This document shows, piece after piece, positions 50,701 through 61,090 of a stretch of DNA of 64,000 nucleotides. The first letter of the stretch is position 1; every line of letters starts with the position of its first letter. This DNA is from Owenia fusiformis (taxonomy: Eukaryota; Annelida; Polychaeta; Sabellida; Oweniidae), in NCBI GenBank assembly GCA_903813345.2, contig CAIIXF020000011.1:30434166-30498165 (forward strand). Direction: 5' to 3'. The position numbers and the translations under genes are program-made. The notes beneath the pieces were generated by a model. The model saw only the letters and a program-made list of their open reading frames with translations, ran no database searches and had not been told where the DNA came from.

Positions 50701-53700
50701 TTCTTGCATTGTATGTAAGACTATTGGGGTCATCGGGGAACACGTTAGTAGCTGTGAGGATACCACAGAATCCCCAAGCAATACTAATGCCAAGGATATA
50801 CTGCGAGGAAATGTATTGTTAATTTGTATAGATCTAATTAAGCAACTTCAACTCGTTCAAAGGTATGTGAATGCTGGATTTGTGTTGTTTTCTCTCTTTC
50901 ATATTAGACAGGAACATAATGATTAAAAGATTGGCCACCAAGAATATTGGCATTCATATTAGGAGAAGATTGACCATGAAACTGTGTTGAGTACGAAGGG
51001 GAGATTGGTGCCAAGGGCACAAAAATAAGTGGAAGATTGACAAAGAATATGCAGGATGACTTCATGTGTCATACCATTTTCAAAAAAAATCTAAGGAATA
51101 TTCGAACAAATATTTTGGCGATATTTGAACAAATGTGAGAAAACAATTTGAAAATCAGTGATATATGGATGTCCTAATGAATGGCGTGACTGAACTTACA
51201 GCTATGAGACTAAACAGGGGGAATCTTGAGGTGGTACAACCTTCTTTCCTATTGTAGGAGGGCACTGGTACTTTCACGCGACCAAGGTACACGGCAAATA
51301 GAAGAATTAGTGCAGCAGTCCTGCATAAAAAGGATACAGGGCATCACAGTTTTATGTACATACATTTGTACTGCGTAAGGAAGGATACAGGGCATCAAAG
51401 TTTTATGTACATACATTTGTACTGCGTAAGGAAGGATACAGGGCATCAAATTTTTATGTACATACATTTGTACTACGTAAGGAAGGATACAGGGCATCAC
51501 AGTTTTATGTACATACACTTGTACTGCGTAAGGAAGGATACAGGGCATCACAGTTTTATGTACATACATTTGTACTGCGTAAGGAAGGATACAGGGCATC
51601 AAAGTTTTATGTACATACATTTGTACTGCGTAAGGAAGGATACAGGGCATCACAGTTTTATGTACATACACTTGTACTGCGTAAGGAAGGATACAGGGCA
51701 TCACAGTTTTATGTACATACATTTGTACTGCGTAAGGAAGGATACAGGGCATCATAATTTTATGTACATACACTTGTACTGCGTAAGGAAGGATAAAGGG
51801 CATCACAATTTTTATGTACATGCAAACGAAAGCCTGTACGTACTCTTTCAGAAAAAATACTATTCAGTTTCTAAAACATTGCTTGTCTCGATGTGAAAAT
51901 CTTAGTGCTAGGGTGGTCCAAAATATGGCGAAAAACCAACTTTCTTTCGGATCATCTTCCTCATTTGACTTACTGTTGTCCATGACCTAAAACACCTGCA
52001 CACCAAATTTTGAGACCCAAATCCCATGGGAAATTTACCCACGCTTCGACTGAAAAATTCGGTTATTTCATGATTTTTTGCTATTTTCGATAAATTGCCA
52101 TCTCCTTTTTCCTGGTATAAAATGTTTCTATTTTTTTTATAATAAACATTTTTGTAGGACTCTTTATTACTTAATAATACTAGGAGCCCAAACACCAACT
52201 TTTGAGACCCAAATCCCATGTGAAAATTACCCATGCTTTGACTGAAAAATTGTGATTTTCACAGTTTTGTCCGATTTTCAATAGATTACTGTCTCCATTT
52301 TCCTGGTATAATATGTTTCTATTTTTTCATAATAAATATTTTTTGGATGACTCTTTATTACTTCATAATACTAGGAACCCAAACACCAAATTTTGAGACC
52401 CAAATCCCATGGGAAATTTACCCATGGTTTGACTGAAAAATTGTGATTTTCACATTTTTTCCGATTTTCAATAAATTGCTGTCTCCATTTTCCTGGTACG
52501 ATATGTTTTTATAATAAACATTTTTGAGGACTCTTTATTACTTCATAATACTAAAAACCCATATCCACCAAATCTTGAGACCCAAATCCAATGAGAACGT
52601 TACCCATGCTTTGACTGAAAACTGGTGCTTATGATAGCTTATAATGTCTGTTTTAGGGGCATATTATGTTAATAAACATTATGGTAATTTCTTCTTAATC
52701 CAAAGAAACACCTAAATATCAAGACTTTAAGTCTTATTGAAAGGCGACAAATTCAGTAGTTTGGGGAAAATTTAGGATCTTTTACTTGTACATTTATATA
52801 CTGTGGTTAATATTAAGAAGTGATGACTCGACAGCAACTCAAGTGCCTTGAAGATTTGGTTTGTTGGTTTCAGTAGGGATACATCACAGGACTTTGTTTG
52901 GATTTGTGTGAGATGTCATATTCTTTCTCACATTTTTGCAGGGTAAGGTCAAATATCAAATCTGATTTTCTTTGGAGAAATGATTTTTTGATTGATCAAT
53001 GTATCAATGGCATGGTCTCTGTTGTAACCAGTAAGCCTGTACCAATTCTTCAAGGGATTCGAGCTTCTACTGAGCTTTGTCATTTCTCTGAAAATGTTCA
53101 TGCCCTGAAAGTACACAATGTAGAAGATAGGAAGAGCAATGAGAAAAACTTAAGGTAATTCTGTATGTTCAGAAATTTTAAGTGGAGTCCAATGTTATTT
53201 CTGGAACTCATTCCATACTTGGTCAGCTCTCTCAATTTTACACTGAGTTCAAATATGTATTTAGATTATTAGTTGATGGTTAGTAATTTTCTATAATGTA
53301 CTATGTGCTATGTTTATACACTGTTTGTGCATCTGAATGGAATGAGTTATGTGTTCCTGAAAAAACACCGGGCTCCAATTAGGAAGCCATTAAAACTGAA
53401 AATAAGGAATTACCTTAAAGTACTATATAACCATCTTTCACGATGTAACGTATGTAAGGCCAAACAGGATAATTAAGACAACGTGTAATGCACATCACAC
53501 AACAATGATATGGTGCTCTAAACGACAAAAATCAAAAGTATATGATCAAAGCAAACGTGAATTTCCCATGGGGTTCAGGTCTAAACATTTGGTACATATT
53601 AAATGAATGGGTTCCTAGTATTAAGAACGTATTAATGTCCTCCTAAAATGTTTAAAACTAAATATAAGATTAATGTTGATCTATTGAAAATAGGAGAAAA

Positions 53701-56700
53701 TTCGCAGAAAATCACAAATTTTTGGTTGAAGCATGAATTAATTTCTCATGGGGCCAGGGTCTCAAAATTTGGTGCATATTTGGGGTATGGGTTCCTCGTA
53801 TTATGAAGTAATAAAGAGTCCTCCCAAAATATTTATTATAAAAAATAGAAACATATAATACCAGGAAAATAGAGATGTATTGTATTGTATATGAAATAAC
53901 CCAATTTTTCAGTCGAAGCGTGGGTAAATTTCCCATGGGATTTGGGTCTCAAAATTTGATGTATGGGTTCCTAAGTATTATGAAGTAATAAGGAGTCATC
54001 CAAAAATATTTATAATGAAAAGACATCTACCATTTTATACCAGGAAAATGGAGATGGCAATTTATCGAAAATAGCAAAAAATCATAAAATAACCGAATTT
54101 TTCAGTCGAAGCGTGGGTAAATTTCCCATGGGATTTGGGTCTCAACATTTGGTGTATGGGTTCCTAGTATTATGAAGTAATAAAGAGTCCTACAAAAATG
54201 TTTATTATGAAAAAATAGAAACATATTATACCAGGAAAAGGGAGATGACAATTTATCGAATAAGGCAAAAAATCATGAAATAACCGAATTTTCAGTCGAA
54301 GCGTGGGTAAATTTCCCATGTGATTTGGGTCTTAAAATTTGGTGTGCAGGTGTTTTAGGTCATGGACAACAGTAAGTGAAATGAGGAAGATGATCTGAAA
54401 CAAAGTTGGTTTTTCGCCATATTTTGGACCACCCTTGTACATATGCCATGCAGTTGAATTAAGGAATAAATAATGATAGGCCATTCAATATGGTGAAATT
54501 CCGCACGAGTTGGACAGAATGTTGTACAAAGCACGAACCGAAGGTGAGTGCATTTGTACTAACATTCTGTCCAACGAGTGCTGAATTTCACCATATTGAA
54601 TGGCCTATCATTATTTATTCCGATTCAAACATAAAAATTAGTAAAAGCCGTGTCTGTGGAACGGGCATGAAGGAAGAATACGCATGCTGTCAAGATTCTG
54701 AAGTCGGCCGGAAAAAATTTAGAATTTGTTTGGGCTGTTCTATTTTACTCCCCGTTTTAGATTTTATACGGTGTATAAACTTGAAGTCAGCCATAGTTAA
54801 ATAGTTACAGTAGTTACGGAGGGAGTAAAAAAGAACAGCTATCCCCGGACAGAGCCCCAGATGTGCAGCTGAGATGTGACGTCACTCAAAACAATGCAAA
54901 TTGCAGATTGAATAGAGCATGGTCGTGCATCTATGGAGAATTAGAGAACGTTCTATATTGGCTATGCTGCATTCTGATTGGTTGAGAAAATCAAATAGAG
55001 CACGGTCATGTTTGAATCGATGTTATTGGACTGTCACAGAGTGTACTTACAGAAAGGCGATGCCCCATTGAGATTGGCTGTTATTATAGGCCGCATCTGT
55101 CAATGACAAACCAACCAGAGCGATGACAGGTGTTATTGTTAAAGGTCCAACAAACTTCAGTATTAATCCTAGAATCCCACTTGCTCCTATCGCAATGTGA
55201 ACTACAGACGACATCATTAAACATCCTGAAATCTGAGATGAAAGTCCATTTAGTTCTTTAGTGCAGACTACTGAAATGTATTTCACAACGCAATACTACA
55301 AAAACACATCTGAGCACTATATGTAAGCGTCCTCAGCAAGAAATGTGGCAAATAACATCGAAACTGTACTAACCTCGGATGCTCTTAGCTTCCACATCTC
55401 TGGATTATAAGACTGCGATGCATTTTCCACAATTGTCATGTTCAAAGAATCTAAAATAAAATGTTTACAATTACAGCAGTAGCAGGTAGGCCTGATGAAA
55501 GAAATATAAAACAGATCAAATGGCGAGATATCTGTCACCATTATGGATGGAAAGATGGCTGAGTATTGGATAAGACCTGAAGCCAGAACAGTTACAGAAC
55601 CATTAAAAACATGTTTAAGTTCTTTAAATCCAATAGTAATAGACTAGATGCGAGTAGAAAAAATCTTGATTCACGCCATAAAATATTCAAAATTCAGTCA
55701 AAGCGATGTTATATTTGAAATCTACATGTAAAAGTACATCTAGAAATATGGTTTCGAAAATTGTTTATCAAGTTTGAAAATTTAATAATTTTTGAAAGTG
55801 TGACTTCTAGTTCGGGTTGATTCTCCATAGAGCCCATGTTACAAAATCACAAAAAGTGAAATATCTTTTCTTGTATTGGTCAGATAACATTTTCATTTAC
55901 TGGACATATTTTGATTTGCATAACTATTAGATACATAAGGGTTATATGAAAATTGAACCACTAAAACAGATGTAATTTAAGTTAAAGGGAACTTTCTACC
56001 TTACCCGCCATGCTATCTAACCCGAACGAGCCACCTCGTGGTGAAACCGGTAACTACCTACTCGCATCTTCGTTATTTTACACTTAGACCACCAGCATGC
56101 GACTTACTTATGCCCGTACTATTGACATCAGGCGAGATGTGATCTACGGATTTGCATCTTAATTTTTCCAACGTCATGATGGCTGCTATGGCTGGGAAGA
56201 ACGAACTGGAGCCACCTTGAATTATTGGTAACCTACAACAGAAAAAACACATTATACATGATTTTGAGGATATTTGACGGTTAAAATTGCAATGGTTTCA
56301 ATTTCTGACATCATTTATAATTTACTGTCCTTACCCATCTTAGGTATTAATTATGTGTTCAATACACACCCGGTGATCGTGAATATGGGATGGAGGGGGG
56401 GGGGGGGAGCAGGCAATTTCTGCTAGGAAATTCAACAAATCTGGAAGATTTATTTTTTCAAGAAAAAGTTTACTATTGAATTGCTAAATGGATAGGCACA
56501 CGGTATGGTAGAATATGTTAGGTTTTCTGGGATTTTTTCTGAAACGATACGCATCTAAGGTATGAGATCTATTAAAAAAGGCGCAAGGCCATCAACAGGC
56601 ACAAATCAACGTTTTTGCTATAAATCAAGCAACAATGGTCTGGACGACCTGTAATAAATACTTGTAAGTGATGTTATCATAACTAAATTAATGTCATTGC

Positions 56701-58029
56701 TGAATTTATAAAATAAGTTTCCATATGTGAAATAAAAAATAATCGAAAATAATGAATTTGGGACGGAGGGGGGGAGGGGACGGAGGGGGGGAGCAATATG
56801 TATATAAGACATGATTAGAGATGTTTCGCGACTTTAAGTCCTTTTACTCCAAATGTCCCCATTTTTCAGTCTCCAGGGGTATATCATCCAGTTTCTTACT
56901 AAGTTAATGAGTTAATTTTTCAAATACAAGAATTCGTGTGAAGTTGTTTCACTTTATAGAATTATTACTCCCCCCCTCCGTCCCCTCCCCCCCTCCGTCC
57001 CATTTTAATTATTTTCGATTATTTTTTATTTTACGTATGGAAACTTATTTTATAAATTCAGCAATGACATTAATTTAGTTATGATAACATCACTTACAAG
57101 TATTTATTACAGGTCGTGTAGTCCATTGTTGCTTGATTTATAGCAAAAACTTTGACTTTTGCACGTTGGTTGCGTTGAGCCTTTTTTAATAGATCTTATA
57201 TCTTAAAAGAGTATCGGTTGAAAAATAATCCTAGAATACCTAACATATTTTATCATACCGTGCGCTAATTCAATTTGCAATTCAATCGTAAACTCTGTCT
57301 TGAAAAAATAATTTTACCAGATTTGTTGAATTTTCTAGCGGAAATTGCCTGCTCCCCCCTCCGTCCCATTTTCACGATCACCGGGTGTGCAATATCGTGC
57401 ATTTTTTTTTACTATAGCTGTCAATTCTTTTTACGACAACCATAATGTACCTGACATACCTGACTCCAAAGGTACATTGGAGAATTGTAGCTAATCCCGC
57501 CATACAAAGAGATGTGGAGACGATTTGTGATCTTGCATCCACGTTGTCCGAGGCACAAATCATACTGACGATTATTAAAGGCTGGATGATACATCCCGAC
57601 ATCGATAGCATAGCTTGCTGAAACAAATGCATTGTGATACTGTTAAGGTAAACAGAGGTAGGGAGTCTGATAGAAGCTCAGTCCGATCCTTTGGGAAATC
57701 TAGGTTCTTCCTCACATCAATGTTTGCAACCTGTAGCTCCCAGTCAGAGGCCTGGGAAAGAATGGCGAGACTTTTCTTTGTAGTTGTGGTATTGAATTGA
57801 GATTGACCATCCTTTGTGTTAAACTATCTTGATCGAAATAACATACCTGTAATGCTGCAAGTATAGTAAATCCGATCTCTGGAGTGTCTTCCACATTATA
57901 TAAAAGTCTGTACATATTGAGATCCTCTTCCGTTGTTTTAACAATAATGTCTTCATGATCATGTTCCTTTCGCGTTGCCCCTTGCCCGTTTTCCATGGGA
58001 GATTCCGAGTCATCTTTAGTCTTCTCCAT
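47433..58029 (-). CDS. SLC23-type nucleobase/ascorbate transporter, whole gene
   Basis: Eleven coding exons, in transcript order 58029-57847, 57617-57460, 56232-56108, 55450-55374, 55232-55051, 51320-51200, 50800-50644, 49853-49600, 49059-48786, 48401-48306 and 47701-47433. They join in frame to 1896 nt (631 residues plus TAA), all with GT-AG borders. The product is a plasma-membrane carrier of the NAT/SLC23 family; vertebrate members SVCT1 and SVCT2 carry ascorbate with sodium and are about 600 residues. Landmarks: EDTPEIGF before helix 1; loop 3-4 with four N-glycosylation sequons; [48 protein letters not shown] (Glu360 kept); [28 protein letters not shown]. Odd features: the QH motif of helix 1 is Gln61-Gln62, and the NAT signature reads [10 protein letters not shown] (410-419) instead of [QEP]Nx-G-x4-T-[RKG]. 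Substrate unknown. A TAA in frame 6 nt before the ATG bounds the start. Confidence 0.93.
48306..48401 (-). CDS. SLC23 exon 10
   Basis: Codes residues 511-542: [20 protein letters not shown] through FVLDNTVPG. Contains the last membrane helix. Acceptor TTTTTCAG, donor CCTG|GTGAGT. Confidence 0.93.
48786..49059 (-). CDS. SLC23 exon 9
   Basis: Codes residues 420-510: [46 protein letters not shown] and LNPGVIKT. These match the gate-domain helices after the NAT signature. Acceptor CTATAG; donor ACGG|GTGTGT, next to an AT-rich repeat. Confidence 0.92.
49600..49853 (-). CDS. SLC23 exon 8 (substrate-site region)
   Basis: Codes residues 335-419. It has the helix 8 segment [20 protein letters not shown] and the helix 10 signature region [16 protein letters not shown]. 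Known sites: Glu360 matches the conserved acidic residue of the family; in the signature the usual Glu/Gln/Pro is Gly410 and the usual Gly is Ser413. Acceptor CTACGTAG, donor AAGA|GTAAGT. Confidence 0.93.
50038..50537. mobile_element. Foldback DNA element 2, CAC...GTG ends, 5-bp target duplication
   Basis: 500 bp in transporter intron 7. The left arm starts CACACCGGAATAGCCTGAC; the right end is its reverse complement with one difference. Arms match over about 75 bp, including ATGGCGGACATAACCGTCGC. The flanks are TTTAT at 50033-50037 and 50538-50542. No coding capacity. Confidence 0.9.
50644..50800 (-). CDS. SLC23 exon 7
   Basis: Codes residues 283-334: [20 protein letters not shown], then [17 protein letters not shown], ending WFFFPYP. 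NARTDAR and the aromatic FPYP segment match SVCT (YARTDAR, VPYPFQWG). Acceptor CCTCGCAG, donor CCTG|GTAAGT. Confidence 0.93.
51200..51320 (-). CDS. SLC23 exon 6
   Basis: Codes residues 242-282: [20 protein letters not shown], then [17 protein letters not shown]. Matches TIFLVLLFSQYARNVKFPLP of SVCT. The acceptor, CTTTTTATGCAG, is formed by the last unit of the adjoining 51-bp minisatellite. Donor AGCT|GTAAGT. Confidence 0.93.
51321..51826. repeat. 51-bp minisatellite carrying copies of the exon 6 splice acceptor
   Basis: Nearly ten units of 51 bp (17 codons) in transporter intron 5. On the gene strand each unit contains GTATCCTTCCTTACGCAG or a close variant, a pyrimidine stretch plus AG like a 3' splice site. 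Decoy AGs correspond to + positions 51371, 51422, 51473, 51524, 51575, 51626, 51677, 51728 and 51779; the real one is 51321. Open frames of 180-190 codons on both strands result from the unit length being a multiple of 3. Confidence 0.92.
51910..54435. mobile_element. Large foldback structure with tandem repeats inside both arms
   Basis: AGGGTGGTCCAAAATATGGC at the left returns inverted at the right end. Arms extend about 700 bp (51910-52620) and 900 bp (53540-54435). Each arm is itself a tandem array of units of about 190 bp with GAGACCCAAATCCCATGGGA-type motifs. The middle (52620-53540) is single-copy and holds only an unrecognised 86-codon frame at 52898-53158. Target duplications are unclear. 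It lies in transporter intron 5. Confidence 0.85.
54463..54621. mobile_element. Near-perfect palindrome with arms of about 68 bp
   Basis: The outer 39 bp (54463-54501 and 54583-54621) are exact reverse complements, starting GGAATAAATAATGATAGGCC. Pairing continues inward with few mismatches to a loop of about 20 bases. A MITE-like hairpin in transporter intron 5. Confidence 0.85.
55051..55232 (-). CDS. SLC23 exon 5
   Basis: Codes residues 182-241: [19 protein letters not shown], then [19 protein letters not shown], ending WGIAF. GPLTITP is a strong family motif. Two acceptor AGs lie 7 bases apart (CTCAG|ATTTCAG|GATG); the upstream one keeps the frame. Donor TTCT|GTAAGT. Confidence 0.93.
55374..55450 (-). 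CDS. SLC23 exon 4
   Basis: Codes residues 156-181: [20 protein letters not shown] then KLRASE. This is the extracellular loop between helices 3 and 4, with sequons NMT and NAS. It leads into the SE-IS junction equal to REIQG in SVCT. Short exon (77 nt); acceptor TTATTTTAG, donor CGAG|GTTAGT. Confidence 0.9.
56108..56232 (-). CDS. SLC23 exon 3
   Basis: Codes residues 114-155: [20 protein letters not shown], then [20 protein letters not shown]. Equal to [20 protein letters not shown] of SVCT (helix 3). Acceptor GTTGTAG, donor ATAA|GTAAGT. Confidence 0.92.
56365..57389. mobile_element. Foldback DNA element 3, CAC...GTG ends, 5-bp target duplication
   Basis: 1025 bp in transporter intron 2. The left arm starts CACACCCGGTGATCGTGAA and the right end is its reverse complement; arms run about 430 bp each, with runs of G/C (GGACGGAGGGGGGGAGGGG), leaving a centre of about 170 bp. 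The flanks are CAATA at 56360-56364 and 57390-57394. The right end is about 70 bp from the exon 2 donor. No transposase frame. Confidence 0.9.
57460..57617 (-). CDS. SLC23 exon 2
   Basis: Codes residues 62-113 plus two bases: [20 protein letters not shown], then a loop and [11 protein letters not shown]. Matches HYLTMFGGTIAIPFLL and TLLQTTFGCR of SVCT, with Gln replacing the conserved His. The intron 1/exon 2 border falls inside the QH motif. Acceptor TTTGTTTCAG, donor TCAG|GTATGT. Confidence 0.92.
57847..58029 (-). CDS. SLC23 exon 1
   Basis: Codes residues 1-61: a charged cytoplasmic N-terminus ([18 protein letters not shown] onward), then the EDTPEIGF motif equal to EDTPPWYL, and LAALQ at the start of helix 1. 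Donor ACAG|GTATGT. A TAA in frame lies 6 bases upstream of the ATG. Confidence 0.92.
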
Positions 58030-58411
58030 TTTTTATTTTATTTTAGAGAGTCTAAAGATTCCTTCGATGTTTTGAACACGACTCTACAGTAGGTAGGCCA
58101 AAAGAGGACTGATGCAATCCCGGGGATGCCATTAACAAGATACTTATCCGCTGTTCTGTCGTTTAGATAAAACTAATAGTATCAGTAGAAGATAATCTAT
58201 TGATGTATATAATACCTACTAGAACTGATAATAAGCCATTCACATGTAATTGTTGTTTGTTCATACATGTCCATTGTATGCTAAATTGCGTTCTAATCTG
58301 CAATATCGGTTCTATTTTTGTGGCATCAGTTGAACTTGTAATGACCTTCGATAGTATGGAATTTATTTTGTATCAAAATTGGACAATACATAATCCATGG
58401 GAAAAGTCGAA

Positions 58412-58512
58412 TCATATGATGCGACACTCGAACTATATGATTCAAAACACGCATCATAATCTGCGAAATTCACATCATCGTATGCGAAACCCGCATCATC
58501 ATAAGCGATTTC
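58412..58512. repeat. 21-bp tandem repeat
   Basis: Four to five imperfect units with TGCGAAACCCGCATCATCA. 21 bp is seven codons, giving a spurious His/Asn/Arg-rich frame on + and an AYDDxxF-like frame on -. Confidence 0.7.
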
Positions 58513-58775
58513 TATCTTATACCAACAGTTAATTTTCTTACTAAACTTATTTTCATTCACACACACTGGTTTTATCAAGACTTAGTGTCACACATAGAGT
58601 TACACTAACTTGAATCACTTTGCAAACATACAAAGCAATGTTGAAATGTTACCAAGGATTATGCATGGTTTTAAAATTGTATCAAAATTGGATATCTTAT
58701 AGCGATATATCTAACACATTGAATAGCGTCTTGCAGAATACATACACAGTCCTTTTTATGGTTTCTTGTTTTTTT

Positions 58776-58928
58776 TAAATAATAGTCCAGTAAAAAACTC
58801 GAAAATAAAGGAAAAGATTGCAAACGTTTTTAAACCCGGTGAAATCAATGAATGTATTTTATGTGAGTAATGTGAGTAAAAAACATATCAAAAATCTCGA
58901 AAAATGTTTTTTACTGGACTATTATTTA
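58776..58928. repeat. Inverted repeat with arms of about 27 bp
   Basis: AAATAATAGTCCAGTAAAAAAC at the left pairs with GTTTTTTACTGGACTATTATTT at the right (written here in two matching parts of the stem). Loop about 100 bases. Confidence 0.75.
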
Positions 58929-59797
58929 AGTGGAATTTTCGTGCTGAAGACCCCCCTCAATGACCCCCAAAATGACAACAATATATTTAAAAAAAATTAT
59001 CACATAACTTTCTTTTTAAAGTTTCCCTTGTTTTTTCATGTATGTATTAGAAAGATGTCAAAATTGATAGTTCCATAGAAGAAAGTTCCATATTGAGAAA
59101 ATGTTATTTTTGTGTGTGTTCATGACCTTACCTTGTATGCTTTTTTCGCCCATTTTCTCTATAAATGCCTATTATTTGATTATTAGACATAGTAATGACT
59201 TTTAAAAATTCACGAGTCCTACTATCAGACATTAGACACTATGAATATCAGAACTGTAGGTCAATTTGTTTGTCAGAAAGAATTATCCAAGTTCTTATAA
59301 TTTGTTCATTTTCTAGGGCGAATTTTAGGGTCAGGATGAGCGCAACATCATCCTTTTAAAATAAGAGGTACATCAACCAAATATTCAACATATTTTTGTG
59401 CCAATGATTTGTAAAAGACAATGAAATGTATAATTTTGGAGATGAACAGAATATTTTAATGTTCTTAATTTTTACAATTCTCATGGGGCAGGGGTGAATT
59501 GAAAAGTGGGCGTGGCACTCTTTGGTTACAGTTCCTATTAATTTTATGTTGGTAGTATTAATCACAGTCATATTTAGAGGGTCACCAATCCCATAATCAT
59601 CATTTGATATGGTAAACTTGATAATAATTGGTCAATAGTAACAATGGGTCGCAATTTACTCATAGTAGATCATAGTAACAAAACGTGATTAATGTAAAAT
59701 GTGGGCGGGGCCAGGGACCCCTACTTATTATCTGAACTACATTTTTACTTAAAAGGAGTGGTATGTCCAAATAACTTTCAATCTAATTGTTGTGCCT

Positions 59798-59902
59798 GTA
59801 ATCATCTACCCTTTGCATTCGTTCGACTAAACTTCTTAAAAGAGAGCTTCGCCTTCACTCGAGTGTAGTTTATTACTAGACTCTGAGTGCAGGGTAGTAA
59901 TC
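59798..59902. repeat. Dispersed repeat, copy B
   Basis: Reverse-complement relative of 17968-18056, sharing CTTCTTAAAAGAGAGCTTC and the CTACCCTTTGCATTCG segment. Confidence 0.5.
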
Positions 59903-60184
59903 ATCATAGATATTATTTGTTTTATTAAGGGCTTTAGCAGTTGCCTGATAAGTGAAAATATAAATAATGTAACTCATCTGTTAAAATAAGCTGAGATGCT
60001 GACTAAGTTGCGATCCTTTAGTCCTATTCAATCCATGTCATTTGAAATATATTGACTATGAGAGTATTCTACCATATGTAGGTTTAGAAGAGTGCATGTT
60101 GCAATGTTGATTCAAATTCTGTGCCGTGATTCAATCCCAAGATAAAGAGAACATGCGGCGCAATCCCTAGAAAGTAACATACCA

Positions 60185-61090
60185 TAGCCTAATATGGTAG
60201 AGCCCTTAGACCATAAGATAGTTCAGCTACCAGAGCCTAAGATGGTACAGTCTACAGACTTTAAATTAGGCACAGCCTCCGGAGTCTTAAGATGGGAATG
60301 GCCTCCAGAGCCAGCCTTCAGAATCTAAGATTGTACAGCCTCCAGAGTCTAAGATGAATACATCCTCGAGAATCTATGATGGTATAGCCTCCAGGGTTTA
60401 AGATGAATACATCCCTCAGAAGCTAAGAAGGTACAGTCTCAAGATGGATACAGCCCCGGCCTTCAGAATCTAAGATTGTACAGCCTCCAGAGTCTAAGAT
60501 GAATACATCCTCGAGAATCTATGATGGTATAGCCTCCAGGGTTTAAGATGAATACATCCCTCAGAAGCTAAGATGGTACAGTCTCAAGAGTCTCAAGATG
60601 GATACAGCCCAGGCCTCCAGAATCTAAGATGGTACAGCCTCCAAAGTCTAAGATGAATACATCCTCCAGAATCTAAAATGGGTACAGCCTCCAGAATCTA
60701 AGATGGTACAGCCTCCAAAATCTAAAATAAATACATTCTCCAGAATCTAAGATGGCACAGCCTCCGAGGTCTAAGATAAATACATCCTCCAGAATATAAG
60801 ATAATACAGCCTCCAGAGTCTAAGATGAACACGTCCTCCAGAATCTAAGATAGTACAGCCTTACCAGGATTCAAGAAGAATACATCTTTCAGAATCTAAG
60901 ATGGTACAGTCTCAAGATTGGTACAGCCTCGGCCTCCAGAATCTAAAATGGTACAGGCTCCAAAGTCTAAGATGAATACATCCTCCAGAATCTAAAATGG
61001 GTACAGCCTCCAGAATCTAAGATGGTACAGCCTCCAAAGTCTAAGATGAATACATCCTCCAGAATCTTACTACTTCCAGTGCCTAAGATG
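60185..61090. repeat. Tandem array of about 24-bp half-units
   Basis: Around 35 imperfect copies of a unit like ACAGCCTCCAGAATCTAAG, alternating with ATACATCCTCCAGAATCTAA, so that a 48-bp two-part period is often seen. Larger block copies are also present (about 60310-60425 and 60465-60590). Confidence 0.9.

Larger units (their letters stand above)
58030..60184. other. Transporter 5' flank
   Basis: No gene recognised. Promoter and 5' UTR of the transporter should lie here but no TATA box or other site can be assigned. Contains the 21-bp repeat, a palindrome and dispersed-repeat copy B, listed separately. Confidence 0.45.

Noticed and set aside
51249-51896. Open frames of 190 (-) and 180 (+) codons with 17-residue repeats
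   Set aside because: Both arise from the 51-bp unit being a multiple of three. The - frame runs into exon 6 in the wrong frame.
52898-53158. 86-codon frame in the centre of the 2.5-kb foldback
   Set aside because: Too short and without transposase motifs such as DDE or zinc fingers.
54490-54804. 104-codon frame overlapping the palindrome
   Set aside because: The first half is translated from the hairpin arms; nothing recognisable follows.
58200-58532. 110-codon + frame with His/Asn/Arg repeats upstream of the transporter
   Set aside because: Its distinctive part is the 21-bp repeat; no further support.
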